From contig JASBSS010000036.1 in the NCBI GenBank assembly GCA_030148805.1, forward strand, positions 121,144-185,143: DNA of 64,000 nt, written 5' to 3'. The notes under the pieces are model-generated. The model was not told the DNA's origin, did no database searches, and saw only the letters and a program-made list of their open reading frames with translations. The translations under genes and the position numbers were made by a program. Source of the DNA: Thiogranum sp. GTDB lineage: Bacteria > Pseudomonadota > Gammaproteobacteria > DSM-19610. Below are positions 1 to 10,299 of the stretch, in pieces; position 1 is the first letter of the stretch; each line of letters opens with the position of its first letter.

Positions 1-1372
1 CCACCGACGACGCCGCGCCCCCGCCCAGGCCGATCAGCATGGCGGGACCGCCGAGCACCACGATCTGGGCCCCGGGGGGGATGGTGTCTTTCTCGACGTG
101 GCCGGGGCGGATATTCCCATAGCCGCCCGCTATCATGATGGGTTTGTGATAGCCCCTCACTTCCGTGCCCGTCGGCCCGGGCACCTGTTCCTCGAAGGTG
201 CGGAAATAGCCGCACAGGCCCGGACGGCCAAATTCATTGCCGAAGGCGGCCGCCCCCAACGGCGCCTCGAGCATGATCTCCAGGGCCGAGGCGATGCGCG
301 CCGGTTTGCCATGGTCGCTCTCCCAGGGCTGCTCGAAACCGGGAACGCGCAGGTTGGACACGGAGAACCCCGCCAACCCCGCCTTGGGCTTGGCGCCGCG
401 ACCGGTGGCGCCCTCATCGCGAATCTCGCCGCCCGTGCCGGTGGCCGCGCCGGGAAAGGGAGAAATCGCGGTAGGGTGATTATGGGTCTCCACCTTGATC
501 TGGATGTGCGCCGGTTCCTCGTGGGCGGCGTATTCGCCACTGCGGGGGTCGAAGAAAAACCGCCGCGCGCGGTAGCCCTCGATCACCGCCGCGTTGTCCT
601 TGTACGCCGACAGTATGCCCTCGGGACTGGACCGGTAGCTGGCGCGGATCATGTCGAACAGGGTCGTCTCCTGCGCCTGGCCGTCGATGACCCAGTTGGC
701 GTTGAAGATCTTGTGGCGACAGTGTTCGGAATTGGCCTGGGCGAACATCATCAGTTCGACGTCGGTGGGATTGCGCCCCAGCCCGAGGAAGCTGTCAACC
801 AGATAGTCGATCTCATCGGCCGACAAGGCCAGCCCCAGATCGCGGTTGGCCGCCAACAGCGCCTCGCGGCCCCCGCCAAGAATGTCCACGCTGACCAAGG
901 GCGCGGGTTCGGCGTGGCTGAACAGGCGCTCCGCCTCGCCGCTGTGCGCGAGCACGCTTTCGGTCATGCGATCGTGCAGCAGCGCCTGCACGCCCGCCAC
1001 CTCGGGGCCAGCGAGCGACGCGCCGGCGTGCAGACCCACCTCGTAACGGATACCGCGCTCGATCCGCGCTATTTTGTGCAGGCCACAGTTATGCGCGATG
1101 TCGGTGGCCTTGCTCGACCAGGGTGAGATGGTGCCGATGCGCGGCACCACCCAGCAGCGGTAACCCGTCTTCGCCCCCGCCGGGATGCCGCCGGCACCCA
1201 GCAACTGGCCCAGGGTCGCGCGCTCGGCCGGCGTCAGGCTTTCCTCCAGGTCGGCAAAATATTCGAAATGCGCGGCGAGCGACGTCACCGGGTCCGCGGC
1301 CTGTTGCAGACCGAGCCGGAGTTTCTCCAGGCGAAAATCGGAAAATGCCGGCGCTCCAGGCAATTGCAGCAT
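1..1372 (-). CDS. purL: Phosphoribosylformylglycinamidine synthase, N-terminal part (runs off the left edge)
   Basis: PurL makes FGAM from FGAR, glutamine and ATP in purine synthesis. About 457 N-terminal codons of a roughly 1,290-residue enzyme are present; the frame continues past base 1. The start is the ATG at 1372-1370, giving [18 protein letters not shown]. Reading the minus strand shows typical large-PurL motifs: [32 protein letters not shown] with the metal and nucleotide site, and [13 protein letters not shown]. This is the single-chain (proteobacterial) form with an N-terminal PurS-like region. No frameshift is seen in the part present. A long + strand frame at 98-1126 is only its antisense. 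Confidence 0.95.
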   Translation of the reverse strand, partial: MLQLPGAPAFSDFRLEKLRLGLQQAADPVTSLAAHFEYFADLEESLTPAERATLGQLLGAGGIPAGAKTGYRCWVVPRIGTISPWSSKATDIAHNCGLHKIARIERGIRYEVGLHAGASLAGPEVAGVQALLHDRMTESVLAHSGEAERLFSHAEPAPLVSVDILGGGREALLAANRDLGLALSADEIDYLVDSFLGLGRNPTDVELMMFAQANSEHCRHKIFNANWVIDGQAQETTLFDMIRASYRSSPEGILSAYKDNAAVIEGYRARRFFFDPRSGEYAAHEEPAHIQIKVETHNHPTAISPFPGAATGTGGEIRDEGATGRGAKPKAGLAGFSVSNLRVPGFEQPWESDHGKPARIASALEIMLEAPLGAAAFGNEFGRPGLCGYFRTFEEQVPGPTGTEVRGYHKPIMIAGGYGNIRPGHVEKDTIPPGAQIVVLGGPAMLIGLGGGAASSV

Positions 1373-1488
1373 GTAACAGGATCTCTGACGGTCGCGGGCC
1401 GGGAATCGGGTCAGGCCCCGCGTGGAAAGCACGCCATGATACTGGAGAGCCGCTGGCCGGTACAGCCCGCGACCCGGGAGAAGACCGA

Positions 1489-3519
1489 CTAGATGCGGAA
1501 GCGGCCGACGACCTTCTGCAACCGGTCGGCCGACTGGGTCAGCGCCTGCAGATCCTGGTCACAGGCGGTCATCCATTCGGCGTTTTCGCCCTGTTTGTGG
1601 GATAGCGACTCGATATGCCCGGCGATCTCGTGGCTGGCCTCGGACTGCTGGCGGGCGGCCACCGAGATCTGCTCGACCATGTCATTCATGAGATTGACGC
1701 TGGCACTCATCTGTTCGATCGCCTGCTCGGTCTCGCCGACCGTGCCCAGCATGGAGCCGCTGGCCTCGGCCACCTGGTCCATGGCGCCGACCAGTTCGCG
1801 GTTGGACTGCTGATTGCCCTCGAGCAGCTCGCGGATCTGCGCGGTGGACTCCCGGGTCTTGAAGGCCAGCTGGCGCACCTCGTCGGCGACCACGGCGAAA
1901 CCGCGGCCGGCCTCGCCCGCGCGCGCCGCCTCGATGGCGGCGTTGAGCGCCAGCAGGTTGGTCTGTTCCGTGATTTCGTTGATGACCGCGATCATCTGAT
2001 GCATGGCCCGGCCCTTGGCCTCGATCGCATCCACACTCTCCTGCAGGTGGCCGATCTGCCCGGCCATGCCGCGCGCCTGATCGGCGGTGGTGCGCATCGC
2101 CGTGTTGCCCGCCTGGGCCTGGGACCGCGCCTGCACGGCGGCTTCGGCGGCCGTGCTCGCGTTACGGGCGATCTCGGCGCTGGTCGCCGACATCTCCTCG
2201 GTCGCCGCGGCGGTCTCGCGGGCGCGTTCGGCGCTTTCGCTGACATTGCCGAGCACCGCCGCCACCCGCTCGCTGGAATGGCCGGTGTCCTCGCTGACCT
2301 GGCGGGTGACATCGGCGATCTCGGCGATCATGGTCTGCAAACCGGCCATCATCTGGTTGAAATAACCCGACGCCTGCCCCAGTTCGTCGCTGGTCGCCAG
2401 TTTCACCCGCTGGGTCAGGTCACCGCCGCCGCGCGCCATGTCCTTGAGAATGTCGCGCAGGCGCAGTATCGGCGTCGCGGTCTGGGCACTGGCCACCCAC
2501 GCGACCAGCAGGCCGATCAGCAGACCGGCGATCAACAGAATCGCTATGGTGCGGGCATCGCCGTGCAGGTCGGTCAACAGTCTGCTGCTGGTGTCGATCG
2601 CCTGCGTGCGCTGAGTCTGCACCAGTTCGCGCAACGCCGTGTCGATCTGCGTCAGCAGCGGACGCACCTCGGTGCGAATCAGGTGGATATCGGTACGCCA
2701 GCGCCCACTGGCCTCGATCTTGCGCAACTCGGCAAAGTGTTCCTTGAAGCGCTGCATGAGCTCGGCGAACTGGGTCACCCCCTCCGACTGCTCGAAGGTC
2801 AGGCGCGATTGCATGGCGCTGAGCTTGGCCAGCGCCCGATCCACGGCACCGAGATAGAGCTGGATCTCATCGAGCGGGCGCTGACCGCGGAAGGCGATAT
2901 AGGCGCGCGCCCCGTTCATGACGTTGGTCCAGGCATAGCGCAGCTCGTGAATCTGGTTGAGCACCTCGCGCCGCTGCGGCCCGGCGGTCTCTTCGAGTTC
3001 GCTCATCAGCATCTGGCCGGTGACCTGCAGCATCTGCTGGCTGACGGGATTGAGTTTTTGCGCCGCGAAACTCAGGCCGGCGACATTCTCCATCGGATTT
3101 TCCACCAGCGCCTGCATCCGCGGCGCGTAGGTTTTATAGCGCTCGACCAACGTCTGCAAGGAGGCGAAGGTGTCCATGGCGCTTTTGGCGCCCTGTTTTT
3201 GCAACTCACGCTGAAGTTGGGCCAACGCCGTGTCCACCTGGGCGAGCGCCTGCTGGTAGTCGAGCTTGGCACTTTCATCCGCGGCCAACAGATACAGCCC
3301 AAGGGCGGCGGTCGAAGCGGTCAGCGCCTGAGAAAGGTCCTGCGAGGCGAGCATGGTGGGCTGCAGGCGTTCGACCAGCAGTTGCAGCCGATCCTCGACC
3401 GTGAACAGGCTGCGGTAGGACACCGCCGAGAGCAGCAGCATCAACGCCAGCAGGGTGCCGAACCCACCCCAGAGCTTCTGACGGACTGATAAATTCGCGA
3501 AAAAATTCAATTGGCGCAC
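1489..3519 (-). CDS. Methyl-accepting chemotaxis protein with large periplasmic helical sensor
   Basis: This is a transmembrane chemoreceptor feeding CheA/CheW. I place the start at the GTG at 3519 ([14 protein letters not shown]), preceded by GGGAAGGG; an in-frame GTG at 3600 has no ribosome site and adds a basic leader. That gives about 676 residues. The order is a short cytoplasmic tail, TM1 near residues 12-35, a periplasmic region of about 300 mostly helical residues, TM2 ([20 protein letters not shown]), a HAMP domain and a signalling domain with the conserved tip [19 protein letters not shown]. The ligand cannot be read from sequence. It is a monocistronic gene convergent with nothing nearby. 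Confidence 0.9.
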   Translation of the reverse strand: MRQLNFFANLSVRQKLWGGFGTLLALMLLLSAVSYRSLFTVEDRLQLLVERLQPTMLASQDLSQALTASTAALGLYLLAADESAKLDYQQALAQVDTALAQLQRELQKQGAKSAMDTFASLQTLVERYKTYAPRMQALVENPMENVAGLSFAAQKLNPVSQQMLQVTGQMLMSELEETAGPQRREVLNQIHELRYAWTNVMNGARAYIAFRGQRPLDEIQLYLGAVDRALAKLSAMQSRLTFEQSEGVTQFAELMQRFKEHFAELRKIEASGRWRTDIHLIRTEVRPLLTQIDTALRELVQTQRTQAIDTSSRLLTDLHGDARTIAILLIAGLLIGLLVAWVASAQTATPILRLRDILKDMARGGGDLTQRVKLATSDELGQASGYFNQMMAGLQTMIAEIADVTRQVSEDTGHSSERVAAVLGNVSESAERARETAAATEEMSATSAEIARNASTAAEAAVQARSQAQAGNTAMRTTADQARGMAGQIGHLQESVDAIEAKGRAMHQMIAVINEITEQTNLLALNAAIEAARAGEAGRGFAVVADEVRQLAFKTRESTAQIRELLEGNQQSNRELVGAMDQVAEASGSMLGTVGETEQAIEQMSASVNLMNDMVEQISVAARQQSEASHEIAGHIESLSHKQGENAEWMTACDQDLQALTQSADRLQKVVGRFRI

Positions 3520-3653
3520 AGACTTCTTTCCCTTCCCCTGCCTTCCTTTTCGAGGCAAACCGCTGGGTAAAACAATCCGAGCGACCACCCCAAGGTACAC
3601 TTGTTAGTGGCAGAAGCTGGCCGTTTCTTTAACGGAAAATCACGAAAACCGGA

Positions 3654-4415
3654 TTAATCCAGGCTGATCCAGGGCATACCCGAAGGCTGATCGGCCGCGA
3701 GAATGCCGAAGCGGCTTTCGCCGACGGCCTCGGCCAGGCAGGCGAGCGCCAACTCGGGGCGGTTGTTCTTTTCGCTGATATGCGCCGCGATCAGGTGCTG
3801 CAAACGATCGGTGCGGACATGCTTGAGGATGGCGGCGGCCTGTTGATTGCTCAGGTGGCCGTAGTCGCCGCCGACACGGCGCTTCAACGGTGGCGGATAG
3901 GGGCCGGCGGCGAGCATCGCCGGGTCGTGATTGCATTCCAGAATGAAGGCGTCAAGCTGGTCGAGCGCCTGCAGCATGTGGGGGGTGATACTGCCGACAT
4001 CGGTCAACAGACCGAGGCGCCGGTGGCCGTCGGAGAACACGAACTGACAGGGTTCCCGGGCATCGTGGGGCACCGGGAAGGGCTGCACCTGGAGGGCGCC
4101 GATGCGAAACGCGCGGTGACTGTTGATGCAGCGCCACTGCGCCAGCTCGCCGCCCTGGTGCATCGCCTCGGTGCCGGCGGTCATCCACACCGGTAGCCGG
4201 TAGCGGCGCGACAGCCGGCCCACGCCAGCGATGTGATCGCTGTGCTCGTGGGTGACCAGCACCGCGTCGAGGTCCGCCGGAGTGAGGGCGAAGCGCGCCA
4301 GGCGCTTTTCGGCCTCGGCGCGGGAAAACCCGCAGTCGATCAGCACCCGGGTGTCGCCGGCTTCCACCAGGGTGGCGTTGCCCTTGCTGCCGCTGCCCAG
4401 GGAGGCGAAGCGCAT
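3654..4415 (-). CDS. MBL-fold metallo-hydrolase (YycJ/WalJ-like)
   Basis: This is a 253-residue cytosolic metallo-beta-lactamase-fold hydrolase. HEHSDH at residues 56-61 is the di-metal site, and the N-terminal SLGSGSKGNATLV is typical of the YycJ/WalJ branch, thought to be DNA exonuclease-like enzymes. The gene starts 12 bp after the bamC stop, so it is probably the last gene of a dapA-bamC-MBL unit; this arrangement (dapA, bamC, MBL protein) is common in Gammaproteobacteria. The substrate is inferred only from the family. Confidence 0.88.
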   Translation of the reverse strand: MRFASLGSGSKGNATLVEAGDTRVLIDCGFSRAEAEKRLARFALTPADLDAVLVTHEHSDHIAGVGRLSRRYRLPVWMTAGTEAMHQGGELAQWRCINSHRAFRIGALQVQPFPVPHDAREPCQFVFSDGHRRLGLLTDVGSITPHMLQALDQLDAFILECNHDPAMLAAGPYPPPLKRRVGGDYGHLSNQQAAAILKHVRTDRLQHLIAAHISEKNNRPELALACLAEAVGESRFGILAADQPSGMPWISLD

Positions 4416-4427
4416 CGACCCGAGCCG

Positions 4428-5552
4428 CTACTTCAGATCATCGTAGAGGACATTGAGAATACGGACCGCGGTGTCCGAAGACTCCGGCTCGCCCTGGGCG
4501 TCGTGCACCACCACGCGGGTGTCGGCGCCGTCGTCGCTGAGCTTGATCTGGTAATGATCCACCTTCTGGTCGTCGTCGCCGGCCCAGAACGCCAGCTTGG
4601 AGAGAAAGCCTTTTTTCTGCTCTTTCAGCGGGTCGCTGTAACGTACGTAGTAAAGCCCCTGCAGGCGATTGCGGTCTTCCACGGCAAAGCCGACCCGGTC
4701 GAGCACGATGCCGACGTCGCGCCAGGCTCTTTCGAAATCCTTGTGCACCACCAGCGCGGCGGGACCGCCATTGGGCTGAACCAGTTCGGCGCGCGCGCGC
4801 TGTGGGGCCGGCGTCGCCGCCAGCTGTTGCGCCTTCTCGGGCTGCACGCCCAGATAAAGCATCATGCGCTTGAGCATTTCCGATTCCAGCCCCGGATCGG
4901 GCGGGCGCGGACCCCACTTGGTGTCGCTGTCCTCGACGCCCGAGACCAGCACCTCTTCCACACCCTGCTGGGTGATGTAAAGCTCGGTGGTACCGGGCTG
5001 TTCGCCACGCTCCAGGCGCATGCGGTAACGATCGCGATAGGCCGAACTGTAGGCGTTTTCATAGACGCGGCTGATCAGGCTGCGGATCGGGCCCTTGGGA
5101 ATCGCGGCGCGGTTTTCCACCCAGTCGGTCTGCAGCGTGCCCAGGGCGGGATTCTCCCGGGCGATGAAGAAACCGTTTTGCAGCCAGAACTCGCGCGCCT
5201 TCGGCCACACCGTCTGCGGATCCCCCTGCACCACCAACCAGGCCTGGTCGTGGTCGCGCATGAACTTCAGCCCGTCCTGCGAGGGCAGCACCTCGCTGCC
5301 GGGGCGGTGGGCCTGCTCGGATTGGCGCGCGCTGGTATAGCCCGAAAGCGTGGCGTTGGCGGGCAGCGCCAGCGAGTCGCTGGTGGGCGTGGTGACCAGA
5401 TCGGGCGGCACGTCGAGCGGCTTGGCAGGCTCGGCCCGCTTGTAGTCCTGGGTCTTGTCAGGGAAGGTCTTGTCCAGCCAGGTGCAGGCGGAGCTGCCGC
5501 TCAGCAGCAGCAGCAACAGGCCCAGACGGCCGATCGGATGGTTCAAATACAT
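4428..5552 (-). CDS. bamC: Outer-membrane assembly lipoprotein BamC (NlpB)
   Basis: BamC is an accessory lipoprotein of the BAM complex, which inserts beta-barrel proteins in the outer membrane. The start chosen is ATG 5552 (MYLNHPIGRLGLLLLLLSG) because it gives a clean lipoprotein signal ending in GSSAC; the ATG at 5585 would add 11 charged residues and overlap the dapA stop. The protein is 374 residues, with an unstructured lasso region after the Cys and two helix-grip domains. It is translated right after dapA, the classic dapA-bamC pairing. Confidence 0.9.
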   Translation of the reverse strand: MYLNHPIGRLGLLLLLLSGSSACTWLDKTFPDKTQDYKRAEPAKPLDVPPDLVTTPTSDSLALPANATLSGYTSARQSEQAHRPGSEVLPSQDGLKFMRDHDQAWLVVQGDPQTVWPKAREFWLQNGFFIARENPALGTLQTDWVENRAAIPKGPIRSLISRVYENAYSSAYRDRYRMRLERGEQPGTTELYITQQGVEEVLVSGVEDSDTKWGPRPPDPGLESEMLKRMMLYLGVQPEKAQQLAATPAPQRARAELVQPNGGPAALVVHKDFERAWRDVGIVLDRVGFAVEDRNRLQGLYYVRYSDPLKEQKKGFLSKLAFWAGDDDQKVDHYQIKLSDDGADTRVVVHDAQGEPESSDTAVRILNVLYDDLK

Positions 5553-5577
5553 AAATTCTCGTCCCGTCTTGCGCAAA

Positions 5578-6468
5578 TCAGGCATCGGCCACCGCCCCCA
5601 CGCCGGCCTGCCTGAGCGCCTCGCGCACGCGGGCGTGAAAGGCCTCGTCCAGCGGCGTCAGCGGCAGCCGTAAACCCGGCGGAATCAGCCCCATTTCGTG
5701 CAGCGCCCATTTCACCGGAATCGGGTTGGACTGCAAAAACAGGTTTTGGTGCAATCCCCGCAGCGGGGCGTCCAACGCCTCGGCGCGCGCCCGGTCGCCG
5801 GCGATCGCCGCGGCGCACATGGCGTGCATGGCCGCCGGCGCCACGTTGGCGGTCACCGAGATGTCGCCGCGCGCGCCGAGCAGCATCAGCTCCATGGCGG
5901 TGGCGTCGTCGCCGCTGTACAGATCCAGCTGGTCGCCGCACAGCTCGAGGATGCGCCGGCCGCGCTCGAGGTCGCCGGTGGCCTCCTTGATGCCGATGAT
6001 GTTGGAGATCGGCGCCAGGCGTTGCACCGTCTCCGGCAACATGTCGCAGGCGGTGCGCCCCGGCACGTTGTAGAGAATCTGCGGAATCGGCACCGCCTCG
6101 GCCACCACCTTGTGGTGCTGGTAGAGCCCTTCCTGGGTGGGCTTGTTGTAATAAGGTGTCACCAGCAGGCAGGCGTCGGCGCCGGCCTGCATGCCGCAGC
6201 GGGTCAGGGTGATCGCCTCGGTGGTCGAGTTGGCACCCGTGCCGGCGATGATCGGAATGCGCCCGGCGGCGATTTCCACGAAGCGACGCAACAGCTGGCA
6301 GTGCTCTTTTTCGTCGATGGTGGCGGACTCGCCCGTGGTACCGATCGCCACGATGGCGTCGCTGCCGGCCTCGATATGGAACTCGATGAGCGCCTCGAGA
6401 CTGTCTTCGTCGACCGCCCCGTCTTCGCGCATCGGCGTGACCAGCGCCACCATACTGCCGTGAAACAT
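5578..6468 (-). CDS. dapA: 4-hydroxy-tetrahydrodipicolinate synthase
   Basis: DapA condenses pyruvate with aspartate semialdehyde, the first committed step to lysine and diaminopimelate. The start is ATG 6468 (MFHGSMVALVTPM) with GGAGGC 7 nt upstream; a start at 6492 is less likely. The protein is 296 residues, a TIM barrel. Visible active-site elements are TTGES (about 44-48), Tyr133 in LYNVPGRT and the Schiff-base Lys161 in IIGIKEATGD. It is the first gene of a minus-strand unit with bamC and the MBL hydrolase. Confidence 0.97.
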   Translation of the reverse strand: MFHGSMVALVTPMREDGAVDEDSLEALIEFHIEAGSDAIVAIGTTGESATIDEKEHCQLLRRFVEIAAGRIPIIAGTGANSTTEAITLTRCGMQAGADACLLVTPYYNKPTQEGLYQHHKVVAEAVPIPQILYNVPGRTACDMLPETVQRLAPISNIIGIKEATGDLERGRRILELCGDQLDLYSGDDATAMELMLLGARGDISVTANVAPAAMHAMCAAAIAGDRARAEALDAPLRGLHQNLFLQSNPIPVKWALHEMGLIPPGLRLPLTPLDEAFHARVREALRQAGVGAVADA

Positions 6469-6662
6469 GGATGCCTCCGCACCGCAAACCAATAGCGAAT
6501 GGTACGGTCCCGGCCTGCCGCTGACAAGCTGAGCGCGCCGGACACGGCGGCGCGGACGCCCCGGCGCCCGATTAAACCTCTTAATGGCTGCGTTAATACA
6601 CCTGTCTTCCCCGCGCGCCCGGCTGGCGTTAACTTACCCGCGAGCCTTCACGGATCATTCCC

Positions 6663-7745
6663 ATGAGCGACGATCACGACTTCATTCGCGAAATCCGCAT
6701 CAACCCGATCGTGCCGAGCGAGTCGGTACTGGTCTCGACGGCGCGCGGCATGCGTCCGCGCGAGGCCGAGGCGCCGGCGCCGCGCGACACCCGCGAGCAC
6801 GTGCAGCGCTGCCCCTTCTGCCGCGGCAACGAACACATGACGCCGCCGACGGTCGCCAGCCTGCCCGCGGACGGCGACTGGCAGGTGCGGGTGGTGGAGA
6901 ACCTCTACCCGGTGCTCGGCGACAACAGCACCTCGAGCAACCTGGTGTTCGGCCTGCAGCAGGCCATCGACGGCTATGGCCGCCACGAGGTGATCGTGGA
7001 TCACCCGCAACACGGCATCGCGCTGCACGAAATGTCCGAGCAACACCTGTTCGGCCTGCTCGGCATGTACCGCGCCCGCATCGAGGCACTCTACGCGGCC
7101 GACGCCCGCATTCAGTATGTGTTGGTGTTCAAGAACTTCGGCCCGGCCGCCGGCGCCAGCATCCCGCATACCCACAGCCAGATCATCGCCATGCCGGTGG
7201 TGCCGGAAAACGTCTACAACGAGGTCCTGCACAGCCAGCGCTATTACAGCAAGAACCGCCAGTGCATCTTCTGCTCGCTGATCGACGAGGCGCTGACCTT
7301 CGAGGCCACCATCTACGACCGCGAGTCCGGTTCGGTGCGCCGCCACATCGACGTCGGCCAGTATGTGGTCGAGCGCGGCGAGCATTTTGTCGCCATCAAG
7401 CCTTTCGCCAGCCGCTACGAGTGGGAGGTGCACATCCTGCCGCTGAGCCACCAGGCGGACTTCATCGCCATCGACGACCCCGAACGCGCCGATCTGGCGC
7501 GGGTGCTGCGACGGACCATGGGCCGGCTGGACGCGGTGATCGGCGGCGCCCAGTACAACTTCTTCCTTCATTCCCTGCCGCACAACCGGGAATTCAGCGG
7601 CTGCGGCGACAGCTACCACTGGCACCTGGAGATCTGCCCGCGCACCAGCATACCAACCGGTTTCGAACTCGGCTCCGGCCTGTTCGTCAGCACCATCAGC
7701 CCGGAGGATGCCGCCGCCCGGTTGCGTGCCGTGGACCTCGATTAA
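6663..7745 (+). CDS. GalT-like hexose-1-phosphate nucleotidylyltransferase (HIT superfamily)
   Basis: This 360-residue protein has the galactose-1-phosphate uridylyltransferase fold: an N-terminal CPFCRGNE and a later CIFC, metal-type Cys pairs; RVVENLYPVL; and the catalytic region GASIPHTHSQIIA, where the family His-x-His appears as HTH followed by Ser-Gln instead of the usual HPHWQ. The C-terminal part contains SYHWHLEICPR. It is probably a UDP/ADP-sugar or ADP-glucose phosphorylase-type enzyme; no Leloir genes are nearby, so the galactose role is uncertain. It stands alone, followed 52 bp later by gcvR. Confidence 0.82.
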   Translation: MSDDHDFIREIRINPIVPSESVLVSTARGMRPREAEAPAPRDTREHVQRCPFCRGNEHMTPPTVASLPADGDWQVRVVENLYPVLGDNSTSSNLVFGLQQAIDGYGRHEVIVDHPQHGIALHEMSEQHLFGLLGMYRARIEALYAADARIQYVLVFKNFGPAAGASIPHTHSQIIAMPVVPENVYNEVLHSQRYYSKNRQCIFCSLIDEALTFEATIYDRESGSVRRHIDVGQYVVERGEHFVAIKPFASRYEWEVHILPLSHQADFIAIDDPERADLARVLRRTMGRLDAVIGGAQYNFFLHSLPHNREFSGCGDSYHWHLEICPRTSIPTGFELGSGLFVSTISPEDAAARLRAVDLD

Positions 7746-7796
7746 TGGTAGGCTTTGCGCCCCTTGTCAAAAAGCCAGCAGGTGATCAGCGGGGTT

Positions 7797-8327
7797 ATGG
7801 GTAATCAATTAGTTATCGCCGCGGTCGGCTCCGACCGCCCGGGCCTGGTGGACACCCTCTCGGGCTGGATACTCGACAGCGGCTGCAATATCGCCGACAG
7901 CCGGATGACGGTGCTGGGCGGCGAGTTCGCCGTGCTGCTGCTGGTCCAGGGCAAATGGAACAATCTCGCCAAGCTCGAAGACCAGTGCCAACAGATGCAG
8001 TCCTCCCTGGGCATGAGCATCACGCTCAAGCGGACCGAGAAAAAACCGCCGGAAGGCGCGTTCCTGCCCTATGCCGTGGACGTGGTGGCGCTCGACCACC
8101 CCGGCATCGTGCACAATCTGGCGAGCTTTTTCTCCCAGCGCGGCATCAACATCCAGGACCTCTCGACCGCCGGTTACGCCGCGGCGCACACCGGCACCCA
8201 GATGTTTTCGGTGCACATGACGCTGGATGTGCCCGCCGACACCCACATCGCCGGCTTGCGCGAGGAATTTCTCGACTTCTGCGACCGCCTCAACCTGGAC
8301 GCGGTCATCGAACCGGTCAAAGGATGA
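7797..8327 (+). CDS. gcvR: Glycine cleavage system regulator GcvR-type double-ACT protein
   Basis: The protein is 176 residues from ATG 7797 (MGNQLVIAAVGSDRPGLVD); an upstream in-frame start at 7755 lacks a good ribosome site. It has two ACT domains, the first starting at LVIAAVGSDRPG, the second at AVDVVALDHPGIVHNLA. In E. coli GcvR binds GcvA and relieves or imposes repression of gcvTHP. No gcv genes are in the window, so the target is unknown here. The stop is 4 nt before the bcp start, so the two genes are co-transcribed, a pairing seen in many Gammaproteobacteria. Confidence 0.85.
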   Translation: MGNQLVIAAVGSDRPGLVDTLSGWILDSGCNIADSRMTVLGGEFAVLLLVQGKWNNLAKLEDQCQQMQSSLGMSITLKRTEKKPPEGAFLPYAVDVVALDHPGIVHNLASFFSQRGINIQDLSTAGYAAAHTGTQMFSVHMTLDVPADTHIAGLREEFLDFCDRLNLDAVIEPVKG

Positions 8328-8331
8328 AGGC

Positions 8332-8814
8332 ATGAGCCCAGTGCAACTCGACAGGAAAGTCCCGGCCTTCAAGGCGCCAGCTACGGGCACGGGCAGTTTC
8401 AGCCTGGCCGAGGCCAAGGGCAGGAACCTGGTGATCTATTTCTATCCCAAGGACAACACCCCCGGCTGCACGCGCGAAGGCCAGGACTTTCGCGACCATT
8501 ACGCCAAGTTCAAGCGTAACCGGACCCAGGTGGTGGGCGTTTCGCGCGACAGCCTCGCCGCGCACGAGAAGTTCGCCGCCAAGCACGACCTCCCCTTTCC
8601 CCTGCTGTCCGACAGCGACGAGACCCTCTGCCGCCTGTTCGATGTGATCAAAGAGAAGAACCTGTACGGCAAGAAGGTCATGGGCATCGAGCGCAGCACC
8701 TTTCTCATCGATGCGGCGGGGAAGCTGCGGCGCGAGTGGCGCAAGGTGAAAGTCGACGGTCACGTCGAGCAGGTCCTGGAAGCGGTGCGCGAACTCAATC
8801 GCGGCGCCAAGTGA
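8332..8814 (+). CDS. bcp: Thioredoxin-dependent peroxiredoxin Bcp/PrxQ
   Basis: Bcp reduces hydrogen peroxide and organic peroxides with thioredoxin. It has 160 residues. The start is ATG 8332 with GGATGAAGG just upstream, coupled to gcvR. The peroxidatic Cys46 sits in YPKDNTPGCTREGQDF. The second Cys found five residues later in many PrxQ proteins is replaced here (CTREGQ), so the resolving thiol, if any, must be Cys84 in SDETLCRLF or external. Convergence with no minus gene nearby. Confidence 0.92.
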   Translation: MSPVQLDRKVPAFKAPATGTGSFSLAEAKGRNLVIYFYPKDNTPGCTREGQDFRDHYAKFKRNRTQVVGVSRDSLAAHEKFAAKHDLPFPLLSDSDETLCRLFDVIKEKNLYGKKVMGIERSTFLIDAAGKLRREWRKVKVDGHVEQVLEAVRELNRGAK

Positions 8815-8853
8815 AACCCGCAAGCTTCCCGCGCGACGGGAAACGGTAGTCCC

Positions 8854-10272
8854 ATGCCCAAAACCCAAGCCCAAGCCAAACGTCTGTTCATCCTGGATAC
8901 TAATGTGCTGATGCACGATCCGACGGCGCTGTTTCGCTTTCAGGAACACGATGTCTACCTGCCGATGGTGGTGCTCGAGGAGATGGACGCCGGCAAGAAG
9001 GGCGTCTCCGAGGTGGCGCGCAATGTGCGCCAGGTCAGCCGCTTCATCGACGAGATGATGCAGGCCGCCGGCGACGAGACCATCGAGCAGGGCATCCCGC
9101 TGAACCCCCGCGGCCTGCTCGAGAACGGCCTGGAGGTGACCAACCCGGGGCGGCTGTTCTTCCAGACCCACACCCTGAGCAGCGCCCTGCCCGAGGCGCT
9201 GCCCGGCAACAAGCCGGACAACAACATCCTCGGCACCGCGCTGGCGCTGCAGGAAGAGCACCCCCACGTCACCGTGACCCTGGTGTCGAAAGACATCAAC
9301 CTGCGCATCAAGGCCAAGGTGCTCGGCATCCATTCCGAGGACTACTACAACGACCAGGTGCTCGACGACGTCAACCTGCTGTTCTCCGGCACCACCGAAC
9401 TGCCGGCCGACTTCTGGCAGGCGCACGGCGACACCCTGGAGTCCTGGCAGAAGGACGGGCGCAACTATTACCGCCTCAAGGGCCCGCTGGTGAAGTCGTG
9501 GAACCCCAACGAGTGCGTCTACATGCCCGAGGAGCACGGGTTCGAGGCCCTGGTGCGCGAGCGCGACGACGACAGCGCGGTGCTGGAGACGGCCATCGAC
9601 TACCGCGGCTCGAAACACACCGTCTGGGGCATCAACGCGCGCAACCGCGAGCAGAACTTCGCCCTCAACCTGCTGATGGACCCGGAGGTCGATTTCGTCA
9701 GCCTGGTGGGCACCGCGGGCACCGGCAAGACGCTGCTGGCGCTGGCCGCCGGCCTGACCCAGACGCTGGAGGAGAACCGCTACAAGGAAATCATCATGAC
9801 GCGCGTCACGGTGCCCGTCGGCGAGGACATCGGCTTTCTGCCGGGCACCGAGGAAGAGAAGATGACCCCCTGGATGGGCGCGCTGATGGACAACCTGGAG
9901 GTGCTGACGCGCTCGGAGGTGGGCGGCGACTGGGGGCGGGCCGCGACCAACGACCTGCTCAGCAACCGCATCAAGATCCGCTCGATGAATTTCATGCGCG
10001 GGCGTACCTTTCTGAACAAATACCTGATTCTCGACGAAGCCCAGAACCTGACGCCGAAACAGATGAAAACCCTGATCACCCGCGCCGGACCCGGCACCAA
10101 GGTGATCTGCCTGGGCAACGTCGGCCAGATCGACACGCCCTACATCACCGAGACCAGCTCCGGGCTGACCTACGTGGTGGATCGCTTCAAGGGCTGGGCC
10201 CATAGCGGGCACATCATCCTCAAGCGCGGCGAGCGCTCGCGGCTGGCCGACTACGCCTCGCAAGCCCTGTAG
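8854..10272 (+). CDS. PIN domain - PhoH ATPase fusion protein
   Basis: The protein has 472 residues. An N-terminal PIN nuclease domain begins LFILDTNVLMHDP with the first acidic metal ligand. The C-terminal PhoH ATPase carries Walker A GTAGTGKT near residues 287-294 and Walker B YLILDEAQNLTP. Proteins of this PhoH2/YlaK type are proposed to be RNA helicase-nucleases. The 39-bp gap after bcp allows read-through, but no clear promoter or terminator was found between them. It is followed closely by the convergent AI-2E-type gene. Confidence 0.92.
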   Translation: MPKTQAQAKRLFILDTNVLMHDPTALFRFQEHDVYLPMVVLEEMDAGKKGVSEVARNVRQVSRFIDEMMQAAGDETIEQGIPLNPRGLLENGLEVTNPGRLFFQTHTLSSALPEALPGNKPDNNILGTALALQEEHPHVTVTLVSKDINLRIKAKVLGIHSEDYYNDQVLDDVNLLFSGTTELPADFWQAHGDTLESWQKDGRNYYRLKGPLVKSWNPNECVYMPEEHGFEALVRERDDDSAVLETAIDYRGSKHTVWGINARNREQNFALNLLMDPEVDFVSLVGTAGTGKTLLALAAGLTQTLEENRYKEIIMTRVTVPVGEDIGFLPGTEEEKMTPWMGALMDNLEVLTRSEVGGDWGRAATNDLLSNRIKIRSMNFMRGRTFLNKYLILDEAQNLTPKQMKTLITRAGPGTKVICLGNVGQIDTPYITETSSGLTYVVDRFKGWAHSGHIILKRGERSRLADYASQAL

Positions 10273-10299
10273 ACCCGGGGGGCGTGGGCCGGCGCGGTC

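Noticed and set aside
1615..3489. 624-codon open frame on the + strand
   Set aside because: Antisense to the large chemoreceptor, with no domain and no ribosome site.
8317..10263. 648-codon open frame on the minus strand
   Set aside because: Antisense to bcp and the PIN-PhoH gene.
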